From positions 2,914,001-2,978,000 of the forward strand of contig NZ_LT607803.1 of the NCBI RefSeq assembly GCF_900090195.1: a stretch of DNA of 64,000 bases, read 5' to 3'. The notes below the pieces were generated by a model. That model was not told where the DNA came from and did not search any database. It saw only the letters and a program-made list of their open reading frames with translations. Source of the DNA: Variovorax sp. HW608 (GTDB taxonomy: Bacteria; Pseudomonadota; Gammaproteobacteria; Burkholderiales; Burkholderiaceae_C). Below are positions 7,671 through 16,806 of this stretch, one piece after another. A program made the translations under genes and the position numbers. The first letter of the stretch is position 1, and the number at the start of each line of letters is the position of its first letter.

Positions 7671-9383
7671 ATGTTGACCATCCTTGTTGCCTTCCTCGGT
7701 GGCGTCCTCACGATCGTGAGCCCGTGCATCCTGCCCGTCCTGCCTTTCGTGTTCGCGCGCCGGGCGGGCTCGTTCCGGGCGCACACGTTGCCGCTTCTTG
7801 CCAGCATGGCCGTCGCGTTCACGGCGGTCACCAGCCTGGCGGCGGTCAGCGGCGCCTGGGTGGTGACGCTCAACGAGGGCGCGCGCTATGCCGCGATGGG
7901 GCTGCTGGCGCTTTTCGGACTCGCGCTCCTCCTGCCTTCGGTGGGCGACTGGATCAGCAGGCCGCTGGTGACCTTGGGCAGCCGCATGGTCGACGCGAGA
8001 CCCGGGCGGCCCGATGCTTCCTCGCTCCTGCCCATCGGGCTGGGCATTGGCACGGGCCTGCTGTGGGCGCCGTGCGCGGGCCCGATCCTGGGACTGCTGC
8101 TCACCGGCGCCGCGCTCAACGGTGTGAACGTCCAGACGTCCTTGCTGCTGCTTTCCTTCGGATGTGGCGCGGCTGCGGCACTGGCCGCGACCCTCTGGCT
8201 GGGGCGCGGAATGGCGACGGCCCTGCGGCGCTTCCTGCCGGTGGCCGACGGCCTGCGCCGGCTGGCCGGCGCCGCCGTACTTGTCGGCGTCGCCATGACG
8301 GCACTCGGTTGGAACACGACGCTGCTCTCGCGCTTCTCCACGCCGGGCACCACGCGGCTGGAACAGCAGCTGGTCGACCGCATCCGTCAAGCCGGCTCGC
8401 CTGCCGAGCCGGCCGCAACAAGCGGACCGCTCGCGTCGCTGCGCGATGCCGACGAGTGGATCAACACGCCGTCGCTCGGCGCGCCCGACCTCGACGGAAA
8501 GGTCGTGCTGGTTGACTTCTGGACCTACTCGTGCATCAACTGCCTGCGCACGCTCCCCCACCTCAAAGCCTGGGCCGGGAAGTACAAGGATGCGGGCCTG
8601 GTGGTGGTCGGCGTGCACTCGCCGGAGTTCGCCTTCGAGAAGAAGGCGTCCAACGTGCGCAACGCCGTCGGGGACCTGGGCATCCGGTACCCTGTGGCCC
8701 TGGACAGCCAGTTCAGGATCTGGCGCTCGTTCGGCAACCAGTCCTGGCCCGCCTTCTATCTGCTCGATGGCCGGGGACGCGTCCGCTACGAAGTCGCGGG
8801 CGAGCATGACTACGAGCGGACGGAGCAGGCGATCCGGCGCCTTCTTTCCGAGGCAGGGCACACATTCCCCGGCAGTGGACCCGTCCACCCTGAGGCCCGT
8901 GGCGTCGAGGCGCCCCCGCAGCTGTCGACGCTCTACTCCGGCGAGAGCTACCTGGGCTACGCGAAGGCGACGGACTTCGCGCCGGGCGCCACGCGCGCCA
9001 ACCGCGACCGGGACGCGGCCTACATGCCCGCAACCGAACTGGGCGCCAACCAGTGGACGCTGGCCGGCCCCTGGCGGCTGGAGTCCGAGCGCGCGGTGAC
9101 GACCGGAAAGAGCAGCCGCGTGATCCATCGCTTTCGCGCACGCGACCTGCACATGGTGCTGGGCCCATCCGACGACGGGCAGCCTGTGCACATCCGCGTC
9201 ACCCTCGACGGCCACCCGCCGCTTGCCGACCACGGCTCGGACATCAACGCCCAGGGAGAAGGCATCATCGACCGGCAGAAGCTCTACCAGCTCATTCGCC
9301 AGGCAGCACCGGACAAGGACCGGATCTTCGAGATCGAGTTCTTGGAGCCCGGCGCCGAGGCCTACGCCTTCACCTTCGGCTGA
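7671..9383 (+). CDS. dipZ: DipZ-type protein: CcdA/DsbD membrane domain plus thioredoxin-like domain
   Basis: A 570-residue inner-membrane electron-transfer protein. Residues 1-220 form a CcdA/DsbD-like transmembrane domain with paired cysteines in IVSPCILPVLPF and LLWAPCAGPILG, which carry electrons from cytoplasmic thioredoxin. A periplasmic thioredoxin domain follows with active site SCINC near residue 288. The C-terminal ~150 residues form the DipZ-type beta-sandwich module. The ATG at 7671 is preferred; a GTG three codons upstream is also in frame. It likely supplies reducing power to the lipoprotein encoded upstream. Confidence 0.88.
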   Translation: MLTILVAFLGGVLTIVSPCILPVLPFVFARRAGSFRAHTLPLLASMAVAFTAVTSLAAVSGAWVVTLNEGARYAAMGLLALFGLALLLPSVGDWISRPLVTLGSRMVDARPGRPDASSLLPIGLGIGTGLLWAPCAGPILGLLLTGAALNGVNVQTSLLLLSFGCGAAAALAATLWLGRGMATALRRFLPVADGLRRLAGAAVLVGVAMTALGWNTTLLSRFSTPGTTRLEQQLVDRIRQAGSPAEPAATSGPLASLRDADEWINTPSLGAPDLDGKVVLVDFWTYSCINCLRTLPHLKAWAGKYKDAGLVVVGVHSPEFAFEKKASNVRNAVGDLGIRYPVALDSQFRIWRSFGNQSWPAFYLLDGRGRVRYEVAGEHDYERTEQAIRRLLSEAGHTFPGSGPVHPEARGVEAPPQLSTLYSGESYLGYAKATDFAPGATRANRDRDAAYMPATELGANQWTLAGPWRLESERAVTTGKSSRVIHRFRARDLHMVLGPSDDGQPVHIRVTLDGHPPLADHGSDINAQGEGIIDRQKLYQLIRQAAPDKDRIFEIEFLEPGAEAYAFTFG

Positions 9384-9407
9384 TGCGAGCAGGCCCGCAG
9401 TGGCCGC

Positions 9408-9521
9408 TCAGGATCGCGGCGCGCGCGCTTCGCTTCGCACCGCCTGCGGCGGCACGCCGAAGCTGCGCATGAAGGCCTCTCGCAGATGGCGCCGGTCGCG
9501 AAAGCCCGGCTCCTTCGCCTC
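9408..9521 (-). pseudogene. C-terminal remnant of an AraC/GlxA-type regulator
   Basis: Directly after the stop of the SnoaL-like gene, the same frame encodes GFRDRRHLREAFMRSFGVPP followed by QAVRSEARA and a stop. This is the end of the second helix-turn-helix of GlxA/FtrA-type AraC regulators. Only about 35 residues are present, so it is a leftover rather than a gene. Confidence 0.6.
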
Positions 9522-9935
9522 TCAGGGCCCGAAACTCGATCGGGCGTGTATGCCCCAGCGTCCCTCCACGCGCGTCATGATGTAGAGCGACTCGTACACG
9601 CCGATGATGCTGTGGTCTGCCCGAAAGCGCGTGTAGGACAGCGCCACGTGCGTCTTGTCGACGTTGTGCTGGATGACCTCCCTCGACTCCCAGCGGCTGT
9701 AGGACCAGCCGTCTTCCGCCTGTAGGCGCGAGAAGAGGTCCATCGGGTTGTCGCCGGCGGCCTGGTAGACCTTGATTGACCGGCCGGCGAATCGCGTGTG
9801 CGGGAAGTGCATGCAGGCATCCATCCCCGCCGCATCGTGCGCATTGAGCGCAGTCATGAAGTCGTCGAGCACCGCGTTGCACAGCGCCTGGATTGCACCG
9901 CGGTCCGCCGCGTCGAGTGCATGGTTCGTCTGCAT
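9522..9935 (-). CDS. SnoaL/NTF2-like protein
   Basis: A 137-residue protein with the cone-shaped alpha+beta (NTF2/SnoaL) pattern: an N-terminal helix (AIQALCNAVLDDFMTALNAHD), then FPHTRFAGRSIKVYQ and a C-terminal sheet (VALSYTRFRADHSIIGVYES, RVEGRWGIHARSSF). Members range from isomerases to binding proteins without a catalytic role. It lies 3 bases downstream of the Bug receptor on the same strand and is presumably co-transcribed with it and the nitronate-monooxygenase-like gene. The specific activity cannot be read from sequence. Confidence 0.75.
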   Translation of the reverse strand: MQTNHALDAADRGAIQALCNAVLDDFMTALNAHDAAGMDACMHFPHTRFAGRSIKVYQAAGDNPMDLFSRLQAEDGWSYSRWESREVIQHNVDKTHVALSYTRFRADHSIIGVYESLYIMTRVEGRWGIHARSSFGP

Positions 9936-9938
9936 GGC

Positions 9939-10925
9939 TCAATCGATGGTGATGCCGGCCTGCTGGATGACCGCGCCCCATGTCTTGTCTTCCGACGCGA
10001 GGAAGCGCGCGTAGTCGGCCGGGGAACTCGAGGTCAGCTCGAGCCCCTGATCGGCGAACTGCCTCGCGACCGCGGGGTTGTGCGTGAACTCGTCGATCTC
10101 CCGGTGCAGGCGTTCGATCACCTTCGGCGGTGTCTTGCCGGGCACATGGATGCCATACCACGCCATGAAGCTGAAGTCCGAAACGCCTGCTTCCGCGAAG
10201 GTCGGCACGTCGGGCAGGAGCAGACTGCGCTTGGGCGAAGTGACCGCCAGCGGACGCAGCTTGCCGGCGCGGATGTTCTGCAGCGATGTGATGAGACTGT
10301 CGAACATGAAGGTAGTCTGCCCGCCGAGCAGATCGTTCATCGCCGGCGCTGAGCCTTTGTACGGGATGTGCGTGAACCGGGCGCCGGTCCGCTGCATCAG
10401 CAACGCCGCTTGGAGATGCGGCGACGAGCCGTTGCCGTAGGTCCCGAAGGTGAGCATTTCCGGCGACTTCTTCGCCGCCGCGAGCAGGTCCGCCACCGTC
10501 TTGTACGGGCTCGAAGCGTTCACGACGAGGACGTTGGGGCCTTGCGCGATCAGCGACACGGGCGCGAGGTCCGCGTTCGGGTCGTAGGGCAGCTTCTTGA
10601 ACAGATGCTTGTTGACCACGGCCTGGCCGATGGCTGCGAGCAGCACCGTGTGGCCGTCCGCCGGCGCCTTGGCAACCAGGTCGGTCGCGATCACGCCACC
10701 ACCGCCGGGCCGGTTGTCCACGATCATGGGCTGCCCCATGGCCTGCTGAGCATGGTTGGCGAGGTTGCGTGCGATCACGTCCGTGATGCCGCCCGGCGGG
10801 AAAGGCACGACAAGCTTCACGGGCTTGTCGGGGTAGCCCTCGGCCCTGGCCAGGGAAGGCATGCCGAGGGTGGCAAGGGTCCCGGCAGCGAGCGCGGCCG
10901 AAAGAAAGAGGCGTCGGGATGTCAT
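9939..10925 (-). CDS. Tripartite tricarboxylate transporter (Bug/TctC) solute-binding receptor
   Basis: A 328-residue periplasmic binding protein of the Bug family, abundant in Burkholderiales. The N-terminus carries a twin-arginine-like signal (TSRRLFLSAALAAG, cleavage after LARA). Mature features are YPDKPVKLVVPFPPGG, VDNRPGGGG, FGTYGNGSSPHL and HIPYKGSAPAMNDLLGGQ. The start at 10925 follows a GAGAG Shine-Dalgarno; the longer frame runs into the upstream gene. No TctA/TctB membrane subunits are nearby, as is common for orphan Bug proteins. It probably captures the carboxylate handled by the neighbouring CoA ligase pathway. Confidence 0.92.
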   Translation of the reverse strand: MTSRRLFLSAALAAGTLATLGMPSLARAEGYPDKPVKLVVPFPPGGITDVIARNLANHAQQAMGQPMIVDNRPGGGGVIATDLVAKAPADGHTVLLAAIGQAVVNKHLFKKLPYDPNADLAPVSLIAQGPNVLVVNASSPYKTVADLLAAAKKSPEMLTFGTYGNGSSPHLQAALLMQRTGARFTHIPYKGSAPAMNDLLGGQTTFMFDSLITSLQNIRAGKLRPLAVTSPKRSLLLPDVPTFAEAGVSDFSFMAWYGIHVPGKTPPKVIERLHREIDEFTHNPAVARQFADQGLELTSSSPADYARFLASEDKTWGAVIQQAGITID

Positions 10926-10944
10926 GGATATCTCTCCAATGGAG

Positions 10945-11952
10945 TCAGTCATCGAGGGACGGGGAAGAAAGGCCGAAGCGCGAGAGCGACGAGAGCGCCT
11001 CGCGCATCTCCTTCTCGATACGCGCGACGATGTCGGCGAGCGGCTCGACGCGATCGGCGAAGGCCACAGCCTGGCCCAGCGACAGCGCGCCGTTCCGGCT
11101 ATCGCCCGTCTCGTAAACCTTGCGTCCGAGTTGGCCCGAGACATGCGGGCGCAGGACTTCGAAATCGCCGCCGTGCGAGCGCTCCAGTTCGTTCACCAGG
11201 TCCGTGGTCTCGTTGCGGAAGGCGCGAACAGTGTTGCGCACGCTCTGCATGATCAACGCGGTGTCGGTCTCGCGCGAACGCACGAGCACTTCCTTGTACT
11301 GGCGATGCGCCCAGATTTCCTCGGCGACCAGGAAGCGCGTGCCGATGGTCACACCATCGACACCGAGCGCGAGCGCCGCCATGACCTGCGCACCCGTACC
11401 GATGCCGCCACCCAGAAGCACGGGAATGTCGAGCCCCCTGCCGGCGAGTGCGCCCTGCACGATCGAGCCGACGAGATCGACGCCGGGATGACCGCCGCAC
11501 TCTGCACCCACCACGGAGACGGCATCCACGCCGATCGACTGCGCCTTGAGCGCATGGCGCACCGACGGCGCCTTGTGCAGCACCTTGATGCCGGCCCCGT
11601 GCAGCAGCGGAAGATAGGGCTCGGGATTGCGACCGGAGGTCTCGACGAAGCGAACGCCGGCGCGCATGATTTCTTCGAAGGTCTCTTGCACACGCTCGCC
11701 CGCCGCGGGCGCAGGAAGCATCGAGACGTTGACGCCGAAAGGCAGGTCGCCCGCCAAGTCCTGGCAGCGCGCGATCTCGTCACGCAATCCCGCCGTCGTC
11801 GCATGGCTCGACGCGGTGATGAAACCCATCACGCCCGCCTTGGCGGCCGCAGCAACGTAGTCGGCATTGGCCAGCCATTGAAGCCCCCCGGCCACGATGG
11901 GAAGGCGGGTGCCGAACAGGTCGGTGATCGGGGTGCTGAACTGTGATTGCAT
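10945..11952 (-). CDS. Nitronate monooxygenase / 2-nitropropane dioxygenase family flavoprotein
   Basis: A 335-residue FMN TIM-barrel protein. Conserved features are RLPIVAGGLQWLANADYVAA, the FGVN segment, AGIKVLHKAPSVRHA, GAECGGHPG and the phosphate-binding LLGGGIGTGAQ with GTRFL. Many members of this family are nitronate monooxygenases, others are enoyl reductase-like, so substrate is uncertain. GGAG sits 8 bases before the ATG at 11952. It heads the leftward operon (this gene, Bug receptor, SnoaL-like) that diverges from the IclR regulator. Two palindromes in the shared promoter region suggest IclR control. Confidence 0.85.
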   Translation of the reverse strand: MQSQFSTPITDLFGTRLPIVAGGLQWLANADYVAAAAKAGVMGFITASSHATTAGLRDEIARCQDLAGDLPFGVNVSMLPAPAAGERVQETFEEIMRAGVRFVETSGRNPEPYLPLLHGAGIKVLHKAPSVRHALKAQSIGVDAVSVVGAECGGHPGVDLVGSIVQGALAGRGLDIPVLLGGGIGTGAQVMAALALGVDGVTIGTRFLVAEEIWAHRQYKEVLVRSRETDTALIMQSVRNTVRAFRNETTDLVNELERSHGGDFEVLRPHVSGQLGRKVYETGDSRNGALSLGQAVAFADRVEPLADIVARIEKEMREALSSLSRFGLSSPSLDD

Positions 11953-11986
11953 ACAGGGAGCTCCAAAAAATAAAAAGTTCTTCGTT

Positions 11987-12002
11987 TGGAACTCATGTTC
12001 CA
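11987..12002. promoter_or_regulatory. IclR-type operator palindrome, site 1
   Basis: TGGAACTCATGTTCCA is a perfect 16-bp inverted repeat located 35 bases upstream of the nitronate-monooxygenase start. It resembles the TGGAAAT-N-ATTTCCA consensus of classical IclR operators. A second site lies at 12114-12129. Confidence 0.65.
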
Positions 12003-12113
12003 TTTAAATCATTCTTGAAAAATGCTCTCGCACTGTCAACTCGCAAACGCAGCGACCCTTCTATCGAAGCGACCTTTCTGGTCCCTTGCGTTTTTGGATG
12101 ATTATCTAAATAA

Positions 12114-12129
12114 TGGATCAACTGTTCCA
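12114..12129. promoter_or_regulatory. IclR-type operator palindrome, site 2
   Basis: TGGATCAACTGTTCCA has the same 16-bp length and TGGA/TCCA ends as site 1, with a less perfect interior. It lies 16 bases before the iclR-family start, so it may mediate autoregulation. The two sites are 127 bases apart centre to centre, about 12 helical turns, compatible with looping. Confidence 0.55.
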
Positions 12130-12144
12130 CATCCAAGACCCAAT

Positions 12145-12951
12145 ATGAAAGCATCCAGGACTTCACCGCCAGCCCGGCAAGCCGAAGAGATCGACAAGGA
12201 TCAAGTCTCCGCGCTCGCACGCGGACTCCAGCTGCTCGATGCGTTCCGTTCGTCCGAGCGATTCCTGACGGTGCAGGACCTGGTGGAACGGAGCAGCCTT
12301 CCCAAGGCGACGGTGTCACGCCTGGCGCATACGCTGGCGGCCAACGGCTACCTCGAGTATTTGGAGGACCAAGGCCAGTTCTACTTGGGCGCACGCGTGA
12401 TCTCGCTGGGTTTCTCGGCTCTGGGGGCGCTGCGCGTGCGCCAGGTCGCACGACCCTTCATGCGCGAGCTGGCCGAGAGCTGCTCGGCCTCGGTGGGCAT
12501 CGGCTCGCGCGATCGCCACACCATGCTCTACATCGAGAACGCGGCCAGCGCGGCCAACCAGAACTTCAGGCTCAACATCGGCTCGCGCGTCCCGCTGGCC
12601 ACCTCCGCGATGGGGCGCGCCTATTACTGCGGGTTGAACGAACGTGAACGCGAGCAACTGCTGTCCGAGCTGTCGCAACGCGCCGGTGCCGACTTCCGGC
12701 AGATCAAGGCCTCTTTGGATGCGGGCCTGAAGAGCTATGCCGCACTCGGCTTCTGCATCTCGGCCGGTGAATGGCAAAGCGACGTCAATGCGGTCGGCGT
12801 GCCCTTCCGGCCTGCAGACGGCACGGTCGTCCTTGGCTTCAATTGCTGCGGTCCGGCTTTCCAGCTGCCCGAGCGCGACTTGCGCGAGAAGTGGGGTCCG
12901 CGTCTGGTGAACATGGTGCGCAATGTCGAGGCGGCCACTTCATCCCTCTGA
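12145..12951 (+). CDS. IclR-family transcriptional regulator
   Basis: A 268-residue regulator. The N-terminal winged helix-turn-helix covers about residues 22-85 (ALARGLQLLDAFRSSERFLT, then LPKATVSRLAHTLAANGYL). The C-terminal IclR effector domain includes SVGIGSRDRHTMLYIE, VPLATSAMGRAYYCGL and a cysteine-bearing segment (GFCISAGEW). It is divergent from the nitronate-monooxygenase operon and stands 12 bases before the CoA ligase. The position suggests that it senses the substrate, or its CoA ester, of both flanking operons. Effector unknown. Confidence 0.9.
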   Translation: MKASRTSPPARQAEEIDKDQVSALARGLQLLDAFRSSERFLTVQDLVERSSLPKATVSRLAHTLAANGYLEYLEDQGQFYLGARVISLGFSALGALRVRQVARPFMRELAESCSASVGIGSRDRHTMLYIENAASAANQNFRLNIGSRVPLATSAMGRAYYCGLNEREREQLLSELSQRAGADFRQIKASLDAGLKSYAALGFCISAGEWQSDVNAVGVPFRPADGTVVLGFNCCGPAFQLPERDLREKWGPRLVNMVRNVEAATSSL

Positions 12952-12963
12952 TCTGAGGCGATC

Positions 12964-14499
12964 ATGACAACCCCTGCATTCCTGCGCCTTCACGACGTGC
13001 CTGCGCGGTGGGCCACGCAGACGCCCGACGCCGTCGCGCTGCTGGAGGACCGCCGGACCCTCACCTACGCCCAGCTCCAGCGCGCCATCGACGACGCGAA
13101 GGCCGCGCTCACGGGACTCAATGTTGCGCCTTCGCAGCGCGTGCTGCTCGTGGCGGAGAACTGCGTGGCCCTGGTGGCGTTTGCGTTCGCGGCCAGCCGC
13201 CTTGGCGCCTCGTTCGTGCTGGTCAACGCGCGACTCTCGGCGCCGGAGATCGACGCTATCGTCGAGCATGCGCAGCCGCAGGCGGAGGTCTACATCGACG
13301 CCGGTTTCAAGGAAGGCGTCGCGCATGCGCTGCGGCGTGGCGCAATGCCGCTGGATTGCGGCCGGGCAGGCCCCGTGCGAGCGCTTGCCGCTGCGCGGAG
13401 CTTCGAGCCTCAGCCCGACGATGTGGCGGCGCTCATCTACACCTCCGGCTCCACGGGCAAGCCCAAGGGCGTGATGCTGACGCATGCGGGGCTGTTGTTC
13501 GTGGCGACCACCCTCGCCAACTTCCGGAAGCTGTCGCCCGAGGACCGCAGCTATGGCGTGCTTCCCATGTCGCACACGATGGGGCTGACGAGCGTCCTGC
13601 TCAGCACGCTCGTCGCCGGTGGCTCGGTGCTGTTGAGCCCGCGCTTCGAGGTCGAGGCGCTGCTCGAAGCGATCGAGACGCAGGGGCTCACGCTCTTCCA
13701 GGGCGTGCAGGCTATGCACACGGCACTGCTGGCACACCTCCGGCGCCACGGCCGCACCTTGCAACTAGGCCAACTGAGATACGTCTATGCGGGCGGCTCG
13801 CCGCTCGACCCCACGCTGAAAGCCGAGGTGGAGGCGCTCTTCGGCCTTCCGATGCACAACGGCTACGGCCTCACCGAGAGTTCGCCGACACTCTGCCATT
13901 CGCGCTTCGGCGAGCATCGCGAGGATGCCTCGGTCGGTCCGCCGATCCCGGGCGTCGCCATTCGCATCGTGGATGCCGAAGGCAAGGATGTGGCGCCCGG
14001 GGAATCCGGTGAACTCTGGGCGAGCGGCCCCGGCGCCATGCGCGGATACTTCCGCGATCCGGAGGCCACGCGGGCCGCCCTGTGCGGGCCGTGGCTGCGC
14101 ACCGGGGACATCGCGCGCCAGGATGCGGACGGCAGCGTCTTTCTCGTCGGCCGCATCAAGGACATCATCATCCGCTCGGGCTTCAACGTCTATCCGGCGG
14201 AGGTTGAGGCGGCGCTCAACGCGCATCCGGCGGTCGCGCAGTCCGCGGTGGTCGGTCGCGAGGTCGAACGCAACGAAGAGGTGATCGCCTTTGTGCAGCC
14301 CCGCCCCGGCCAGCCCCTCGATAGCGCGACATTGCTCGCCTTCCTGAAGGACCGCATCTCGCCCTACAAGCGGCCGTCGCAGATCGTGATTCTCGATGCG
14401 CTGCCGACCATGACCAACGGCAAGGTGGAGCGCACCGCCCTCAAGAAGATGGCGAGCGCCCTGCCGCAGCAGCGACCACAGACCGTTCCGTCGACCTAA
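12964..14499 (+). CDS. Acyl-CoA synthetase (AMP-dependent ligase)
   Basis: A 511-residue ANL-superfamily acid:CoA ligase. The P-loop-like motif YTSGSTGKPKG lies near residue 160, followed by NGYGLTESSPT, the hinge region LRTGDIA and GRIKDIIIRSGFNVYPAEVE, and the catalytic lysine in TNGKVERTAL near the C-terminus. It adenylates a carboxylic acid and transfers it to CoA; chain or ring specificity cannot be read here. It is the first enzyme gene after iclR, followed by an Fe-dependent dehydrogenase and a crotonase, so it probably opens the pathway by activating the imported acid. Confidence 0.9.
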   Translation: MTTPAFLRLHDVPARWATQTPDAVALLEDRRTLTYAQLQRAIDDAKAALTGLNVAPSQRVLLVAENCVALVAFAFAASRLGASFVLVNARLSAPEIDAIVEHAQPQAEVYIDAGFKEGVAHALRRGAMPLDCGRAGPVRALAAARSFEPQPDDVAALIYTSGSTGKPKGVMLTHAGLLFVATTLANFRKLSPEDRSYGVLPMSHTMGLTSVLLSTLVAGGSVLLSPRFEVEALLEAIETQGLTLFQGVQAMHTALLAHLRRHGRTLQLGQLRYVYAGGSPLDPTLKAEVEALFGLPMHNGYGLTESSPTLCHSRFGEHREDASVGPPIPGVAIRIVDAEGKDVAPGESGELWASGPGAMRGYFRDPEATRAALCGPWLRTGDIARQDADGSVFLVGRIKDIIIRSGFNVYPAEVEAALNAHPAVAQSAVVGREVERNEEVIAFVQPRPGQPLDSATLLAFLKDRISPYKRPSQIVILDALPTMTNGKVERTALKKMASALPQQRPQTVPST

Positions 14500-14592
14500 T
14501 CCCCCATCTTCGGTCCACCGGCCTGAGATCCATGCGCCTCGCGCACAGCCCGGTGCGATCCGCCTATTCAAAACCCTCAACAGGAGATCCCC

Positions 14593-15765
14593 ATGCGTCA
14601 AGGTTCCTTCAGCATTCCCCCGATGGAGCGCGTCTTCTTCGGCCGTCCGTACGTCGAGGTCGTGATGGAAGAGGTTGAGCGTCTCGGCGCGCAGCGCGTC
14701 TTCCTTCTGGTAAGCAACACGCTCAACAACAAGACGGGCGAGATCCGCAAGATGCAGGACGCGCTCGGCAGCCGCTTCGCCGCGATCTACGACGACATCC
14801 CGGCGCACATTCCGCGCGATGCGGTGCTGCGCGCCGCGGCCATCGCGCGCGCGGCAAAGGCCGACCTGATCGTGACGATCGGCGGCGGCTCGATCACCGA
14901 TGCGGGGAAGAACGTTCAGCTGTGCCTCGAACACGACATCACCGAACTGGACCAGTTCGAACCCTTCCGGCTCAAGACCGATCCCGTCACGAGCGTCGTC
15001 GAGGCGCCGGTGTTCCGCGGCCCGACGGTGCGCCAGATTGCGGTCCCGACAACGCTGTCGGGCGGTGAGTTCCACCAAAGCGGCGGCTCCAACGATCCCG
15101 TCAAGAAGCTCAAGCAAAGCATCCGCAATCCGCTGATGATTCCGCGCACCGTGGTCTTCGATCCGGCGCTCACGATGCACACGCCGCTCGGCCTCTGGCT
15201 GTCGACTGGCATGCGTGCCGTAGATCATGCGGTGGAGTCGTTCTATTCGCCCTATGGCAGCCCGTTTGTCGACGGCACTTCGCTGCAGGCGCTGCGCGTG
15301 CTGCCCGATGCGCTCAAACGCACGAAGCGCGACCCCGACGACCTGGAGGCACGCGCCGACGCGCAGGCCGGCATGTGGCTCTCGCAGATGGGCATGTGGT
15401 CGCTGGTGCCGATGGGCGCGAGCCACGGCATCGGCCATGTGCTCGCGGGCACCTTCCATGTGCCGCATGGGCATTGCACCTGCATCACCCTGCCCGCGGT
15501 ACTGCGCTTCAATAAGCCGGTGACCGAGGCCAAGCAGAAGCTACTGAGCGAGGCACTCGGCGACGCGCGGCGCGAGACGGCCGACCTCGTCGCGGCGTTC
15601 ATCGACGAACTGGAGATGCCCAACCGGCTGCACAAGGTCGGCGTGCAGCGATCCGACTTCGCGCTCGTCGCGAAAAACGCCCTGCTCGACCGCTGGACCC
15701 ACAGCAATCCGCGCAAGTTCAGGAGCGAGCAGGAGATCGTCGACCTGCTCGAGACGGTTGCCTGA
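14593..15765 (+). CDS. Iron-containing alcohol dehydrogenase, maleylacetate reductase-like
   Basis: A 390-residue group III (Fe-dependent) alcohol dehydrogenase. The NAD-binding glycine motif is TIGGGSITDAGK (about residues 96-107). Metal-ligand histidines are visible in MRAVDHAVES, GASHGIGH and VPHGHCT. Overall pattern (PTTLSGGEF, HAVE) is that of maleylacetate reductases and related enzymes. It carries its own AGGAG ribosome site after a 93-base gap from the ligase. In this operon it could oxidise or reduce a hydroxy/oxo intermediate; exact substrate is unknown. Confidence 0.85.
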   Translation: MRQGSFSIPPMERVFFGRPYVEVVMEEVERLGAQRVFLLVSNTLNNKTGEIRKMQDALGSRFAAIYDDIPAHIPRDAVLRAAAIARAAKADLIVTIGGGSITDAGKNVQLCLEHDITELDQFEPFRLKTDPVTSVVEAPVFRGPTVRQIAVPTTLSGGEFHQSGGSNDPVKKLKQSIRNPLMIPRTVVFDPALTMHTPLGLWLSTGMRAVDHAVESFYSPYGSPFVDGTSLQALRVLPDALKRTKRDPDDLEARADAQAGMWLSQMGMWSLVPMGASHGIGHVLAGTFHVPHGHCTCITLPAVLRFNKPVTEAKQKLLSEALGDARRETADLVAAFIDELEMPNRLHKVGVQRSDFALVAKNALLDRWTHSNPRKFRSEQEIVDLLETVA

Positions 15766-15780
15766 TCGCAGAGGCATGTC

Positions 15781-16563
15781 ATGGCGCACTACGAAACCCT
15801 GCGGCTGGAGATCGACGACGGTCTCGCCACGCTGACGCTGGCCCGCCCCGAGACTTTGAATGCCTTGAGCCCGCAGATGCTGGCGGAGCTGCGCACTGCG
15901 CTCAAGGCAGTGATTGCATCGCCGGCCCGTTGCCTGGTGCTGACCGGCGAAGGCCGAGCGTTCGGCAGCGGCGCCGATCTTCAGGCGCCACGCGACGGCC
16001 TGGAGCCGAACGACCCGGACGAGTTCCTGCGCGACTGGTTCGCACCGCCGTTCCGCCTGTTGGCCGAGCTGGAGATTCCCACGATTGCCGCAGTCAACGG
16101 CCCGTGCGCCGGGGCCAGCATGGGCCTCGCGCTCACCTGCGACATCGTGATCGCATCGCAGTCGGCTTACTTCCTGCAGCCCTTCGTCAACATCGGACTG
16201 GTTCCGGACCTCGGATCGAGCTGGCTTCTGCCGCAAGCCCTCGGGCGGGCGCGGGCCACCGGTCTGATGATGCTCGGAGAGAGACTGCCTGCGGAAGATG
16301 CCGCGGCCTGGGGCCTGATCTGGAAGACCGTGCCCGACAGCCACCTTCGCACCATCGTTCAGGCGACAGCGCGCAAACTCGTCGACGGCCCCAGCCAGAG
16401 CCCCGGCATGATCAAGAAGCTGATCGCGCGATCGCTGCGCAATGGCCTCGAGGAGCAGATGCGCGTCGAGATCGAGATGCAACGCGTCGCACTGCGAAGC
16501 ACCGATCACATCGAGGCGCGCGCGGCATTCAGGGAAAAGCGTCCGCCGCAGTTCATCCGCTGA
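15781..16563 (+). CDS. Enoyl-CoA hydratase/isomerase (PaaG-like)
   Basis: A 260-residue crotonase. The oxyanion-hole segments are GRAFGSGADL and GPCAGASMGLA. The active-site loop reads NIGLVPDLGSSWLLP, with an aspartate in place of hydratase Glu; PD-G loops of this kind are typical of PaaG-like isomerases. It begins 15 bases after the dehydrogenase and is the last gene of the IclR-linked operon. It may isomerise or hydrate the CoA intermediate made upstream. Confidence 0.88.
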   Translation: MAHYETLRLEIDDGLATLTLARPETLNALSPQMLAELRTALKAVIASPARCLVLTGEGRAFGSGADLQAPRDGLEPNDPDEFLRDWFAPPFRLLAELEIPTIAAVNGPCAGASMGLALTCDIVIASQSAYFLQPFVNIGLVPDLGSSWLLPQALGRARATGLMMLGERLPAEDAAAWGLIWKTVPDSHLRTIVQATARKLVDGPSQSPGMIKKLIARSLRNGLEEQMRVEIEMQRVALRSTDHIEARAAFREKRPPQFIR

Positions 16564-16806
16564 AAGCGCGTTGTGGTCCACTCTAGACTAAAGTAGCGTT
16601 GGAAATCTTGGAAAGGTTCCAACATAGGGTTGGTCTTGCCGAAGGAAGTGTTGCTTCTTCCTGCGCGCGTCATTGATTGACGAGTTCGTTCTTTAGCAGC
16701 TTTCTGGCATGCAGCGATCTACCGCGAACAGCTGGTAGGCGCGTCGCTGCACCGTGCGAACCAACCACACGCCGGGTTTTTACGCCTGCCTGCGATGCAG
16801 ACCTTC

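Noticed and set aside
7092..9233. 713-codon minus-strand open frame
   Set aside because: Antisense to the thioredoxin lipoprotein and dipZ, which carry clear motifs.
13765..15474. 569-codon minus-strand open frame
   Set aside because: Antisense to the CoA ligase and Fe-dehydrogenase; a shadow frame.
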